Shown here: in pieces, positions 8,703 to 18,326 of the stretch
Position numbering within the stretch: the stretch's first letter is position 1
Layout of the letters: each line of letters starts with the position of its first letter
NCBI RefSeq assembly: GCF_000330725.2
Contig: NZ_AMZY02000011.1
Coordinates: forward strand, 124,001-188,000
DNA: 64,000 bases
Direction of reading: 5' to 3'
From: Mariniradius saccharolyticus AK6
GTDB taxonomy: Bacteria > Bacteroidota > Bacteroidia > Cytophagales > Cyclobacteriaceae
Notes under the pieces: model-generated
Databases searched by the model: none
Told to the model about the DNA's origin: nothing
What the model saw: the letters and a program-made list of their open reading frames with translations, nothing else
Made by a program: the position numbers and the translations under genes

Positions 8703-9433
8703 GCCTTGTCCTCCTGTTCACCCTGCTTTTGACCGTCCCGACGTTGGGGCAGGCAAGGTATGGGGAAATCAGCAAGGCGGGACAGGACGACAAGTTGGTT
8801 TCCTATGGGTTTTTTCTGGCGACGCATACCAACTACTGGCGATTGAAATATTCAGACGCCTTTTTGGACCCCAACAATACAGAGCTAAGGGATATCCAAA
8901 GCATCGTCCCGGTCTACACCGCTGGCTTTTCCTTGGGATTCTTAGTGACCTTCCGCCTGCACGACCAGGCAAACATCCTCTTCACGCCGAAAGTAGGCTT
9001 TTACGAGTTTCGAACCGATGTGAACACATTTTCAGTCTCCCAGCCAGGAAATGGTGAGAATAACTTTCTGCGCAACACCGAAACCTACGTCAACGAGGCC
9101 ACCATGGTCGAATTCCCCCTGCTATTCAAATACAAAGCACAACGCTTCAATAATACCCGCATGTTCTTCACTGGAGGGGGTTCCTACATGTTCCGAACCA
9201 AAGAACAGGAGGAAGCCGATATCGAGGACATCGCCACTTTGGGCCGAGACGTTACCGTCGATTTGGGTCTGGGTTTTGACTTTTATTTCAAATATTTCAA
9301 ATTCTCCCCAGAAGTACGCTTTTCCCATGGCCTGCTGAATATGTACAGGGCCGAGGCTACCAATCCTGCTTTCCGTGATGCAATTTCAGAAATGCGGCGC
9401 AAATCCATCACCTTGTACCTCCACTTTCAGTAA
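8651..9433 (+). CDS. porT: PorT-type outer-membrane beta-barrel protein of type IX secretion
   Basis: A 260-residue protein with an N-terminal hydrophobic signal segment ([16 protein letters not shown]) and a body of alternating aromatic strands ending in an aromatic residue (TLYLHF), typical of an eight-stranded outer-membrane barrel. Features matching PorT/SprT are the position directly after and overlapping ubiE, the size, and the [25 protein letters not shown] segment. PorT is a component of the type IX secretion/gliding apparatus. No other secretion gene is nearby. The start at 8651 lies inside ubiE and gives a long n-region; a shorter form starting after the ubiE stop would lack a good start codon. 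Confidence 0.75.
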   Translation: MQTAHFRHQFHLYRAKISLVLLFTLLLTVPTLGQARYGEISKAGQDDKLVSYGFFLATHTNYWRLKYSDAFLDPNNTELRDIQSIVPVYTAGFSLGFLVTFRLHDQANILFTPKVGFYEFRTDVNTFSVSQPGNGENNFLRNTETYVNEATMVEFPLLFKYKAQRFNNTRMFFTGGGSYMFRTKEQEEADIEDIATLGRDVTVDLGLGFDFYFKYFKFSPEVRFSHGLLNMYRAEATNPAFRDAISEMRRKSITLYLHFQ

Positions 9434-9435
9434 TA

Positions 9436-10161
9436 TCAACTTGCCAATAGGTCATTGACGACCACCGATGCACAGGCACAGCCGAATGCAGCGGGCAAGA
9501 ATGACATTGTACCATAAGCTGATTTTTTGAAATTACGCCCATCAGTCATCATCAGGCTTTCCCGGATCACAAGTTCAGAGGAAAACACCGCTTTGAATCC
9601 CTTCGAAATCTGCTTTTTTTTCAGGCGCTTGCGCACCATCTTGGCAAACCTGCAATGGTACGTTTCGGATATATCGCCGATCTTGATTTGCGTGGGGTCT
9701 ACTTTGCCACCCGCGCCCATCGAACTCACCAAAGGAAATCCCCGCTTGAGTGCCCCATCGATCAGGTGCAACTTAGGCGTGAAGCTGTCAATGCAATCGA
9801 CGACAAAGTCATAGTGGTTTTCAGCCAACAGTGCTGTCATATCATGGGGCATAAGAAACTCCCGGATGACATGGATCTTGAGGTTTGGATTGATGCTGAG
9901 GAGGCGTTCTTCCATCCATTCGACTTTGGCCTGACCCACATTTTTTTGGGTCGCAGGAAGCTGTCGGTTGCAGTTGCTGATGTCAACGATATCGCCATCG
10001 ATGATGGTCATTTCGCCGATGCCTGCCCGGCATATAAACTCCGCGGCAAACGAACCCACGCCACCCATGCCTACGACAAGCACGTGTTTTTTGGCCAATT
10101 TCTCCAATCCCGCACGACCGACAATCAATTCCGTCCGCGACAGCCAAGCAAATTCATCCAT
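9436..10161 (-). CDS. tcdA: tRNA threonylcarbamoyladenosine dehydratase
   Basis: A 241-residue E1-like (ThiF/HesA) enzyme. VLVVGMGGVGSFAAEFICRAGIG is the ATP-binding Rossmann motif, DGDIVDISNCNRQ follows, and DFVVDCIDSFTPK and SSMGAGGKVDPTQI are typical of TcdA/CsdL. It adenylates and cyclises t6A37 of tRNAs to the ct6A hydantoin form. It ends two bases from the convergent PorT gene and overlaps the 3' end of the upstream TatD-type gene by eight bases, so it is probably translated from the same message as the TatD and M20 genes. Confidence 0.92.
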   Translation of the reverse strand: MDEFAWLSRTELIVGRAGLEKLAKKHVLVVGMGGVGSFAAEFICRAGIGEMTIIDGDIVDISNCNRQLPATQKNVGQAKVEWMEERLLSINPNLKIHVIREFLMPHDMTALLAENHYDFVVDCIDSFTPKLHLIDGALKRGFPLVSSMGAGGKVDPTQIKIGDISETYHCRFAKMVRKRLKKKQISKGFKAVFSSELVIRESLMMTDGRNFKKSAYGTMSFLPAAFGCACASVVVNDLLAS

Positions 10162-10798
10162 GTATTTTTCGACTTGAAATCCTGTTCCAATTTCCCAATG
10201 CGACTTCCCGTAGCCGCTCGATTGGAAGGCCCAAAATTAAGGAAGCCTGCCGATATATGGTTTCAATCGGAAGGCCTGAATCATCCGTCTCGAAAAATAC
10301 TTTGTCCAGTGGACAGATTTTGAGCCAGGCTTGGGCCTGGGTACCTGCGACGAGGATATGCTTGCCAAAAGAAAAATACACCGGTTGGCCGAGGAGACTT
10401 TTTCCGGCATCCGGATGAAGATTGAATCCATGCCAAATGATGGGCTGGGAATGCTTTTTCAGGAATTCCTGCAAAAGATGAAGCCCTTTGACACAATGCA
10501 GGATGATGGGCAAACCTAGGGATTTTGCCAAAGCAGCCTGTGCTTCAAAGGCAGCTTTTTGAATCGCCAATCCCGGACCTCTGATCCCGTCAAAGCCGCA
10601 TTCCCCGACGGCAACGATGCGCGGATCCTCGAGTTTTTTGGTCAATATCTCAAGCGCTTTCTCCCAATTTCCATTTAAATACCAAGGATGCAAACCCATG
10701 GAATAGATCCCCGTCGATGGGCTTTCCGGTATTCCCAAATTCAGTATACCCAAGGACTTCCCCGGGGTGTGGGTATGAAAATCAGGTAAATCGATCAT
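10154..10798 (-). CDS. TatD family metal-dependent hydrolase
   Basis: A 214-residue amidohydrolase-fold protein. LPDFHTHTPG gives the HxH pair, AVGECGFDG the bridging Glu, ILHCVKG and WHGFNLHP the two further His ligands, and FFETDDSG the closing Asp. TatD relatives are metal-dependent nucleases or D-aminoacyl-tRNA-type hydrolases; the substrate here is unknown. It is shorter than E. coli TatD (260) mainly through shorter loops. The ATG at 10798 follows the upstream stop by two bases; an overlapping TTG is possible but less likely. Confidence 0.85.
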   Translation of the reverse strand: MIDLPDFHTHTPGKSLGILNLGIPESPSTGIYSMGLHPWYLNGNWEKALEILTKKLEDPRIVAVGECGFDGIRGPGLAIQKAAFEAQAALAKSLGLPIILHCVKGLHLLQEFLKKHSQPIIWHGFNLHPDAGKSLLGQPVYFSFGKHILVAGTQAQAWLKICPLDKVFFETDDSGLPIETIYRQASLILGLPIERLREVALGNWNRISSRKIHG

Positions 10799-10800
10799 CT

Positions 10801-11940
10801 TCAATGGTTCAGTTTTTGGATGATTTTGAAAAAAATGGAAATACCCGTGGGAATCAACTGATCCGGAAAATCAAAATTCGGCTCATGCAATTGGGGCTGT
10901 TCCAAACCAGAACCCAAGCCAAACAACATCGACTTCGCGTAATCCGAGAATAATCCAAAATCCTCAGACCAACGGAAGGGAACGGCCACTTCCTTCAAGT
11001 CCAAATTCAAATCCTCGGCTACCTGCCTGAGGATTTCAAATCCCTCGGGATGGTTATGGCTCGCGGCAAAATCCTCTTGGTACCTAAACTCTATCCCCAG
11101 CCCGTATTTTCCGGCAATTTCAGAAGACTTCATTTCCGCCACCGCAACAAGCCTTGCCTTCACCGCATTGTCAAATGCCCGCATCGTTGCCCGAACTACC
11201 GCCTCGCCCGGCGTGGTTCCAAAGGCAATTTGACCCAATTCGGCATGGATAACCGTCACCAGGGTAAAATCTTCAAAATCCTTTGGCAGCTTTTCCAACA
11301 TTTTAATGATTTCAGCCATGGCTTGGGCGGGACTGTTGCCAGCTTCAGGATGCGCCGAGTGGGCATTGCGCCCGTGCAGGAAAATACTCATCCCGACCGA
11401 GGAAGCCGCAAAACTTCCTGGCTTGGCGACGATTTGGTGGAGGGGAAAGCCCGGAAGATTGTGGAGTGCAAAGGCATAATCGGGTCTTATTTCCGCGAAT
11501 CTCGGATCCGCCAAAACAGCCCTTGCCCCATCACCGGTCTCCTCGGCTGGTTGGAAAAGCAGCACCACTTTTCCCCGCATCGGCGGACTCTGGTCCAGGT
11601 AAAGGCCCAATCCAGACAAGATTGCCATGTGCCCATCATGTCCGCAAACGTGGGATTTGCCGACCATTTCGCTTCTGTATGGAACCTCGCCTTTCTCCAA
11701 GATGGGCAAACCGTCCAATTCACAGCGGAACAAGGTCGTCGGCCCTTCCTTTTCCCCTTCCCAAACAAAGGCAAGTCCCGTTCCTCCCAATTTCGGGATG
11801 AGTTTCGTGTAAGACATTTGAGCAAAAAATGCACTTATCCGTTGGGCGGTTGCTGACTCCTCGCCGGACAATTCCGGGAAGCGGTGGAGTTCCTGCCGGA
11901 GGGCAATCAATTGGGAAAGGGAACGCGGCATAACTGGCAT
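10801..11940 (-). CDS. M20 family amidohydrolase (N-acyl amino acid hydrolase type)
   Basis: A 379-residue zinc peptidase-fold enzyme. HVCGHDGHMA supplies metal ligands, LLFQPAEETGDGARA the catalytic Glu pair, and ALHNLPGFP plus GRNAHSAHPEAG the dimerisation-domain and substrate residues, as in hippurate and N-acetyl-amino-acid hydrolases. It probably cleaves an N-acyl group from an amino acid; the acyl group is unknown. No signal peptide. I start at MPVMPRSLSQ (11940) because the 14 codons before it look non-conserved; MPRS at 11931 is also possible. It is first of a three-gene minus-strand run with TatD and tcdA. Confidence 0.85.
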   Translation of the reverse strand: MPVMPRSLSQLIALRQELHRFPELSGEESATAQRISAFFAQMSYTKLIPKLGGTGLAFVWEGEKEGPTTLFRCELDGLPILEKGEVPYRSEMVGKSHVCGHDGHMAILSGLGLYLDQSPPMRGKVVLLFQPAEETGDGARAVLADPRFAEIRPDYAFALHNLPGFPLHQIVAKPGSFAASSVGMSIFLHGRNAHSAHPEAGNSPAQAMAEIIKMLEKLPKDFEDFTLVTVIHAELGQIAFGTTPGEAVVRATMRAFDNAVKARLVAVAEMKSSEIAGKYGLGIEFRYQEDFAASHNHPEGFEILRQVAEDLNLDLKEVAVPFRWSEDFGLFSDYAKSMLFGLGSGLEQPQLHEPNFDFPDQLIPTGISIFFKIIQKLNH

Positions 11941-12175
11941 GGAGATTTGGGATTTTGGCAAAATTAATCCAATAAGATTCAATTCAGGAAAAAATGGGTT
12001 TTTGGCCGACCAACTTCAATCGTATTTCTTCCAAAGGCAAAAAACTGGCTTTCAAGCTGTAAAGAGGTCAGGCAAGCCTGCAGGCAAAGCCTCTCGAAAG
12101 CTCCATCGAATTTCTTTTTTTCATTCGGTTTTACTAGTTTCAAATCAACTTATTCATCTCGCAAACAAGATTCAC

Positions 12176-12736
12176 ATGAAATTTTCCACTCGGATCGGCA
12201 TCTGCTGCCTGGTCATTTCTATCGTCTTGATGCAGACTTCCTGCGAAGAAAACTGCAAAGAAACCCTGTTTGAGTTGAAGGAAATCGAGGCCTTCCCAAG
12301 AACCCTCGATCCAGCAAATACCGGAAATGCGCTTTGGCTAAACAGTGCAGGGCTCTCCATCGATAGACTGCTGGTGAAGCTGGAATTTACCAAACCTGTG
12401 CAGGTTTTCTTTACCGCAAATCCCAACTGCCCCGTCGTATTTGAAAACAATAATCCCGTGTCGGAACTTACCTTGCTGAGCAATCAGGATTTCGATACCG
12501 AGCATCCGGCAGGTACGGACCTGTCAGAAATCATTGCCTTTACAGACCTGAAGGCCTTAATGTCCAAGGAAGTCTTCATGGAGGAAATCCTGAATCAAAC
12601 TAACATCAGCAGCTACTATTTCACTTTTTCGAGGCGCCCGGCAGAAGCAAAAATGCACTCACTCCTCATGGAACTGCGGCTAGCAGATGGGAAAGTGATC
12701 AAGACACCTGCTATTTTGGTGAACTTGGTGCCATGA
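12176..12736 (+). CDS. putative lipoprotein of unknown function
   Basis: A 186-residue protein with a lipoprotein signal: a basic N-terminus, hydrophobic core ICCLVISIVL and a lipobox ending LMQTSC, so Cys near residue 25 is the likely lipidated residue. The mature part begins EENCKETLFELKEIEAFP and looks beta-rich; I recognise no domain. A longer frame reaches back to 11939 but the ATG at 12176 directly precedes the signal peptide. It is followed 70 bases later by the sugar-hydrolase lipoprotein, which has its own candidate promoter. Confidence 0.65.
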   Translation: MKFSTRIGICCLVISIVLMQTSCEENCKETLFELKEIEAFPRTLDPANTGNALWLNSAGLSIDRLLVKLEFTKPVQVFFTANPNCPVVFENNNPVSELTLLSNQDFDTEHPAGTDLSEIIAFTDLKALMSKEVFMEEILNQTNISSYYFTFSRRPAEAKMHSLLMELRLADGKVIKTPAILVNLVP

Positions 12737-12748
12737 TGTAGCGGTTTT

Positions 12749-12780
12749 TTGGAGTCGCTGGGATAAAAATCCTACCTTTA
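12749..12780 (+). promoter_or_regulatory. candidate promoter of the six-hairpin glycosidase lipoprotein
   Basis: TTG at 12749-12751, 21 bases, then TACCTTTA at 12773-12780 (one mismatch to TAnnTTTG). The ATG is at 12807. Confidence 0.4.
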
Positions 12781-12806
12781 TTTTTGATGATCCAAAAAGT
12801 CAACCT

Positions 12807-15215
12807 ATGAAACGTGTTTTTGCGCATGGCATGGTGGGAATGCTGCTCCTTGGCGGCTTTTCCTGTACCAAGCCCAGCGGCCAAACCCAGCTTTTTTCGC
12901 TGATTGAAGATACCGAAGGCTTGGAAGGCAAAGCCGAATACAAATCGTCTCCCTTCGTTACGGCTGGGGACAGGGTCTATATGGTGGGCCATCAAGACGG
13001 CAGCTTTCCCGACCTTGGCTGGCATGTGCAGGGAGAAATGGGCGGGATTTGGAACCATCCCATCAAGCTGATGGATGGCTTTACGGCAGCCATCGGCGTG
13101 GATGGCAATTCCTATTGCCTCGACAATGCAGATGCATTTATCAACTATCCCTTTGCCAACAAGCATATTTTCAGCACAGCGGTACCGGATCTGGAAATCC
13201 AGCGCTTCCAATTTGCACCGGACGGAAAACAAGGACTGGTGGTCGAGTTTTCCATCGTCAACACGGGATCAAGTCCAAAAACAATCGGGTTTGAATTTAC
13301 GGGCCATACCGACCTGATGCCCGTTTGGCTCGGGGAAAGGCTCAACCTGGAAGATCACCCCGATCAGTTGGTTTTTGATGAAGCGTCCAATGCCTGGATC
13401 GGAAAGGATCAGGGAAATGAATGGTGGGTGATGTTTGGCGGAGATCGTCCGGCAAAATACACCGAGGGCCCCTCTGCGACTTGTGACTATCAGCCCCAAG
13501 GCAAAGGTACTGCAGGTAGATTGGGCTATGAATTAACGCTTGAACCACAAGAAGCGCAACACCTCCGGTTTTTTATCGCAGGATCCTATAAAAACAAGGC
13601 TGAGCTGGAATCCACGCTCGCTGACCTAAAAGCAAATGCGGAACTGGACCTTTTGGCAAAAAGAAAGTACTACGAAACGATCGCTGCCACCGCAAAAGTC
13701 AGCATCCCGGACAAAGATCTTGAAAAGGCTTTCGAATGGGTTAAGTACAATACCGAATGGCTGGTGCGCGATGTACCGGAAATCGGCCGAGGATTGGCGG
13801 CAGGCATGCCCGACTATCCTTGGTGGTTTGGTGTGGACAATGAATATACACTCAAAGGCGCGATCGCGACAGGACGCAAAGACCTGGTCTACTCGACCAT
13901 CGACCTTATCCACAAACTCTCCGAAGCCAACGGCAACGGACGCATCATGCATGAGACGAGTACCAATGGGGTGGTTTTCAACCCCGGCAACATCAACGAA
14001 ACACCCCAATTCACTTCCTTGATTTGGTGGGTGTACCAGTGGACAGGAGATCGGGAATTTTTGGAAAAATATTTCCCTACGATCCAAAAGGGGCTCCAAT
14101 GGCTGATGGACGAAAATGACAAAGACGGCAACCTTTTCCCCGACGGTTATGGCATGATGGAAATCCATGGCCTTGCCTCCGAAATGGTCGACGTGGCTGT
14201 CTATACCCAAAAAGCTTTCGCGGATGCGGCGCAGATCGCAGCGGTAGTGGGAAAACCAGAGCTCGCAAAAGAATACCAAGCTTTGGCAGATCGGTTGAAA
14301 CAGAAAATCAATGAAGAATTCTGGGTGGAGGATTTCAATGGATTTGCGGATTTCATCGGGACACCGGAAGAAGCGCTGCATTTGATCGATGCCGCGATTG
14401 TGCGGGCCGATACACTCAATAAGCCTTGGGCAGTCGAGGAACTCAAGGCAAGCCGATCCAAAATTGCGACTTACCCCAAAGACCAAAAACGGGGATTCGT
14501 GGTATTCCACAATTGGGTGGTCAATACGCCCATGGAAATGGGTATAGCGGATACAGATAAAGCAATCCGCGCATTGGACAAAGCCAAGCGGTTTACCAAC
14601 CCATTTGGGGTTTATGTCACGGGTATTGACCGGGACGAAGCCGCAGCAAGTGAAGACGGCTCCTTTGCTGGAAGCAAGGTATTTTCCTACACAGGTGCTG
14701 TCATGACCTTACCGACGGGAGTATTGACAATTGGTGAAAACAACTACGGGCGTCCGGATGAGGCCTTATCCTACCTACAGCGGATGACAAAGTCTTTTAG
14801 CTTTGCTTTGCCAGGATCGATTTACGAAGTGTCGCCGGACTATGGCATGATGGCACAGGCATGGAATCTCTACAGCTATGGTGTCCCGATTGTATACCAG
14901 TTTTTTGGTATCAAGCCCGATGCCGGCAACAAAGTCGTCTACATCCGTCCCCAAATGCCGAGCACTTGGCAGGAAGCCTCCATCGAAAAAGTCCTTGTCG
15001 GCGACAATGAGATCAATCTCCTTTACACCAACAAAGATGGCGTTTTGGCGATCGAGGTCAGCCAAAGCCAATCCAAATGGGGCATTTCGGTTGAGTTTCC
15101 CGAGGAATTTTCCAAAGTAAGAATCCTCGGTAAGGAAATCTCTTCAGATACACAGGATGGCTACCGACGGGTTCTCATGAGCGGCAAAAAAATGAGAGTG
15201 GAAGCGCAGAAATAA
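12807..15215 (+). CDS. six-hairpin glycosidase lipoprotein (glycogen-debranching-like)
   Basis: An 802-residue protein with a lipobox (MLLLGGFSC, Cys near residue 20). The N-terminal 270 residues are beta-rich; from about residue 300 an (alpha/alpha)6 barrel resembles amylo-alpha-1,6-glucosidase and GH15/GH63-type enzymes: PDYPWWFGVDNEYTLKGA, NETPQFTSLIWWVYQWTGD, FPDGYGMMEIHGLASEMVDVAVY. A C-terminal beta domain begins with VVYIRPQMPSTW. It most likely hydrolyses an alpha-glucan or related oligosaccharide at the cell surface, but substrate and family number cannot be fixed by eye. Acidic candidates are the Glu/Asp of VDNEYT and of MMEIHGL. No SusC/SusD genes accompany it. Confidence 0.75.
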   Translation: MKRVFAHGMVGMLLLGGFSCTKPSGQTQLFSLIEDTEGLEGKAEYKSSPFVTAGDRVYMVGHQDGSFPDLGWHVQGEMGGIWNHPIKLMDGFTAAIGVDGNSYCLDNADAFINYPFANKHIFSTAVPDLEIQRFQFAPDGKQGLVVEFSIVNTGSSPKTIGFEFTGHTDLMPVWLGERLNLEDHPDQLVFDEASNAWIGKDQGNEWWVMFGGDRPAKYTEGPSATCDYQPQGKGTAGRLGYELTLEPQEAQHLRFFIAGSYKNKAELESTLADLKANAELDLLAKRKYYETIAATAKVSIPDKDLEKAFEWVKYNTEWLVRDVPEIGRGLAAGMPDYPWWFGVDNEYTLKGAIATGRKDLVYSTIDLIHKLSEANGNGRIMHETSTNGVVFNPGNINETPQFTSLIWWVYQWTGDREFLEKYFPTIQKGLQWLMDENDKDGNLFPDGYGMMEIHGLASEMVDVAVYTQKAFADAAQIAAVVGKPELAKEYQALADRLKQKINEEFWVEDFNGFADFIGTPEEALHLIDAAIVRADTLNKPWAVEELKASRSKIATYPKDQKRGFVVFHNWVVNTPMEMGIADTDKAIRALDKAKRFTNPFGVYVTGIDRDEAAASEDGSFAGSKVFSYTGAVMTLPTGVLTIGENNYGRPDEALSYLQRMTKSFSFALPGSIYEVSPDYGMMAQAWNLYSYGVPIVYQFFGIKPDAGNKVVYIRPQMPSTWQEASIEKVLVGDNEINLLYTNKDGVLAIEVSQSQSKWGISVEFPEEFSKVRILGKEISSDTQDGYRRVLMSGKKMRVEAQK

Positions 15216-15268
15216 AACTATTTTCCAACTTTCTCACTTATCGAAGGGCGTACACGTTGACCTGCAAC

Positions 15269-15299
15269 TTGGTCGCGCTCGCGGAAGACATTAACTTCG
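15269..15299 (+). promoter_or_regulatory. candidate promoter of the membrane-protein gene
   Basis: TTG at 15269-15271, a 20-base spacer, then TAACTTCG at 15292-15299 (one mismatch to TAnnTTTG). The ATG is at 15327. Confidence 0.4.
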
Positions 15300-15326
15300 C
15301 AAAAACAGCTCGACAACAATTGCCCG

Positions 15327-15836
15327 ATGAAAAACATACTTGAAGAGAAAAAGCCTTCGACTTTTACGAAATCTGACATTTTGGTTGAGATCTTGGCGAT
15401 TGGAGCCTTGGTGATGTTGTGGGCCGAGACCTACTATTTCCAGCATCTTGGCGCAGAATTGGTTCCCAAGGATTACACCTTCTTGGAGTCACCAAATGAG
15501 TTTTGGGCAAGCCAAATGACCTACTCGATTCCATTTATCGCAACCCTTATTTACATAGGATTGACTATTTACAATAAAAAGCGAAAACATAACGAGTACG
15601 AATACGAGTTCAATCCAGAAAAAAGTGCCGCGGTTCTACGCATCAACCAACGTCTATGGCGCTGGCTAAAGCTGAACTTGATTTTGGTGCTGCTGATCAT
15701 AGAATATTTCTCTTTTCATACCGGGTCGTCAGCGGGAGATGGCATTTCCATTTGGTTTATCCTGATTTTTCCGCTACTGATCTTCGGTCCTGTGGTCTAC
15801 TTTTTTGTGGCATATTCCCGCGAGCAGTTGCAGTAA
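15327..15836 (+). CDS. four-helix integral membrane protein, unknown function
   Basis: A 169-residue protein with about four membrane segments: residues 22-40 (ILVEILAIGALVMLWAETYY), 65-82 (YSIPFIATLIYIGLTIY), 115-130 (LNLILVLLIIEYFSFH) and 143-163 (IWFILIFPLLIFGPVVYFF). The cytoplasmic loop NKKRKHNEYEYEFNPEKSA is highly charged. The general plan resembles small DUF1648-like membrane proteins, but I cannot name it. It stands alone between the glycosidase gene and a short intergenic stretch. Confidence 0.7.
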   Translation: MKNILEEKKPSTFTKSDILVEILAIGALVMLWAETYYFQHLGAELVPKDYTFLESPNEFWASQMTYSIPFIATLIYIGLTIYNKKRKHNEYEYEFNPEKSAAVLRINQRLWRWLKLNLILVLLIIEYFSFHTGSSAGDGISIWFILIFPLLIFGPVVYFFVAYSREQLQ

Positions 15837-15945
15837 CTTAATCTTCCTAATTGGGGAAATCAATCTTTCCCATCAAACTGATAAAAAGGTTTTTCATAGA
15901 TCGGTATTCGAAAGGCTTGGCGCAAATTCGCTGGACAGGCGTCCA

Positions 15946-16013
15946 CATCTGTGTCGTTCTGTGAAATCTGTGGTTTATTGCTTTACCAAAGATGGCACAG
16001 ATTTTCACAGATG
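15946..16013. repeat. imperfect inverted repeat rich in ATCTGTG units
   Basis: Left arm 15946-15973 and right arm 15987-16013 each contain CATCTGTG, TCTGTG and ATCT.TG blocks in opposite orientation, separated by a 13-base spacer; roughly 20 of 27 positions pair. It lies between the membrane-protein gene and the convergent DUF5916 gene. It looks like a dispersed intergenic repeat unit rather than a classical terminator, since no T-run follows. Confidence 0.5.
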
Positions 16014-16109
16014 GGAATCTTTGACTTGTCAGGTTTGATTTCATTCGAGGAGAACGAACGACTCAGTGATCCGAATTTGCATGCTTCGGATAATGAACTT
16101 CGGATGATG

Positions 16110-18326
16110 CTACAGATTGAACCAGTAGTTGAGCTTCATGACCAACGCGCGTTGCTTTGAAGCAAAAGTATCGGGGAAAAAGTTGTCGGTATAGACCAAA
16201 AACAAGTCAGACACAGGAGCATACCGCCATTGCAGGCGTGTATTGATGTTGATATTGTCGATTTGGTTGTTGTATTGGATAAAGGTCGTCCAGAACAAAC
16301 TCCTTGTGAAGGTCAAGTCGATTCTTGGGCCCACCAAGACCAAATCAGCATTGTTCTGCGGCTCCGGAAGTCGGATATTGTTGTAGCTAAAGTTCATCGA
16401 AATATTGGCCAAATAACCCAATCGCCAACTCATCGTGCCCTGTACCCCCTTTAGCGTTCCGGTAAAATACTCCCCGGCATTGGCGATCAAAGTCACAAAA
16501 ACTTTCTTCCTGGGATTGGAAAAATACCGCAAGGTCGCAAAAGTATTCCTGTAGTCAGTCCCTGCCTCCAAAGGAACCCCTCCCGTGCGCGTGGGGTCAA
16601 AGGAGGCAAACAGATAGGTATATCTGTTACTTACGCCAACCGAGAGCTGCGCCAATGATTGGAACCTTACGTCATAAACCAAGCTGTGCAACTCATCGGT
16701 GGTGCCCAAGCGCTCGTTCCAAAGAAACTCCGTTTCAATGGCTGGTCCATGCCGGTTGATCAACTTGGAGCGGGGAAAAAATCGGTAAGCGAAATCGCCA
16801 AATACGCGCTTGTAGTCGTTTCTTGGCGTGAAACCGACTTCCGGATTATAATTCTCGCCGACATCGGAAAAAGCGGCTGCAGCCCTGATATGGGTCTTTT
16901 CGTAGGCCAATTGTCCGTGGGCGACATCGGAGTTGCTCGGATTCTCGTGATCAAAGCTCTTGTGGTAATAAAATTTTCCCTGCCAAGTATTGTCCTTCGA
17001 AGCCAAGTTGTAGTCGATGCCCGCGACGCGATTGTATTTGGTCGGATCAAACAAGGGGATATCCACTTTTTCATTGAGCGTTTCCCGGTTGATAAAGATC
17101 AGGCCAATATTGGACCGTGAGAATACCTTGCGCTGAATGGCCGCGACCGCAAAATTCTTTCCTACGATTCCCCTTTGTTCGTCGTTTGCGGTCTGCATAT
17201 TCATCGCGCCGATCCGCCAATTTTCATCCAGTTTCCCACTTAACCTCCCACCAAAGAGAATCTGGTTTTGCACATTCTGTCCCGTGGTGGTATCCACATC
17301 TACGCCGATACGACGCGAGAAGAAGGGCCGAACATTTCTTGATCCAAAATCCGCAAATAGATCCGCGTTTTCTAGGAAAAACTGGCGGCGCTCCGGAAAG
17401 AAAATCTCAAAACGCTCCAAATTCGTGACCTGTTCATCGACCTCGACTTGTGAAAAATCAGGGTTGACGGTCAGATCCATATTGAGTGCAGGACCGACCC
17501 CGATTTTGGCATCCCCACCAATTGCGGGTCTAGGGGGGTTGTTGATACCCTCTAGGTTGTTTTGGCTAGTCGCCATCGCCACATAGGGAATCAGCGAGAG
17601 GTTGGCTCCGGGTTTTTTGATCGGCTCCGAGAAAATCAGCTTCCGCAAATAGGCCAAATTGATCACATTGAAATTGCGGGGAATTGGGCTCCAGGTACTG
17701 CGCTCGTTGTATTTGGAGTCAATGCGGTAGAAGTTGACATTCCAGTTCATCGCGCCGTCGTTGAACCGCAAGGTCGACAGTGGTATGGCAATCTCAGCAA
17801 TCCAATGGTCCTCGTAGATCTTAGCTTCAGAATACCATTTGTTGTCCCAAGCCAGATTCAAATCCGTCGACATCATGCCGCCGTTGGCGATGAGCGATTC
17901 GCGCTGTACGCCATAGGGGTTGATTCCAAACTGAAACGCCGAGGTATAGTCATTGAAGGTATCAAAGACAAAGCTGACGCCGTCATTTTGCTCACCGCGG
18001 TAGTCCCTGCGCAGGGAAGTGCTCACATATTCGTTCGGCGCCCTCGGTCCCAGATTTTGCATGACCGCCGCGATGTAGATGAACTTGTCGTCGAAAACGA
18101 TCCTGACTTTGGTTTGGGCTTGGGCAAGTGAGGTATCGGAAGGAAAAAACTGTTGAAAATTGGTCGCCCAATCTCCACCTTGCCATACGGCTTCTTCCAG
18201 GACGCCGTCAAGCTTGATTTCCTCCTTGACCTTGTCGGCAATCAGCCCTGGTAACGCCTCCCGTTGCGAAAAGGCTCCAAAGCAAAACATTTGAAACAGA
18301 AACCCAAGCAAGAGAAATTTCTTCAT
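16110..18326 (-). CDS. DUF5916 protein with N-terminal CBM9-like domain
   Basis: A 738-residue secreted protein. The signal peptide is MKKFLLLGFLFQMFCFGAFS. Residues about 30-230 resemble a family-9 carbohydrate-binding domain (IKLDGVLEEAVWQ, VFDTFNDYTSAFQFGINPYG, WIAEIAIPLSTLRF). The remaining 500 residues alternate aromatic strands and end YWFNL, as in an outer-membrane barrel, which is the DUF5916 architecture. The role is not established; it likely sits in the outer membrane with the sugar-binding-like domain in the periplasm or outside. A transcription unit of its own. Confidence 0.85.
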   Translation of the reverse strand: MKKFLLLGFLFQMFCFGAFSQREALPGLIADKVKEEIKLDGVLEEAVWQGGDWATNFQQFFPSDTSLAQAQTKVRIVFDDKFIYIAAVMQNLGPRAPNEYVSTSLRRDYRGEQNDGVSFVFDTFNDYTSAFQFGINPYGVQRESLIANGGMMSTDLNLAWDNKWYSEAKIYEDHWIAEIAIPLSTLRFNDGAMNWNVNFYRIDSKYNERSTWSPIPRNFNVINLAYLRKLIFSEPIKKPGANLSLIPYVAMATSQNNLEGINNPPRPAIGGDAKIGVGPALNMDLTVNPDFSQVEVDEQVTNLERFEIFFPERRQFFLENADLFADFGSRNVRPFFSRRIGVDVDTTTGQNVQNQILFGGRLSGKLDENWRIGAMNMQTANDEQRGIVGKNFAVAAIQRKVFSRSNIGLIFINRETLNEKVDIPLFDPTKYNRVAGIDYNLASKDNTWQGKFYYHKSFDHENPSNSDVAHGQLAYEKTHIRAAAAFSDVGENYNPEVGFTPRNDYKRVFGDFAYRFFPRSKLINRHGPAIETEFLWNERLGTTDELHSLVYDVRFQSLAQLSVGVSNRYTYLFASFDPTRTGGVPLEAGTDYRNTFATLRYFSNPRKKVFVTLIANAGEYFTGTLKGVQGTMSWRLGYLANISMNFSYNNIRLPEPQNNADLVLVGPRIDLTFTRSLFWTTFIQYNNQIDNININTRLQWRYAPVSDLFLVYTDNFFPDTFASKQRALVMKLNYWFNL

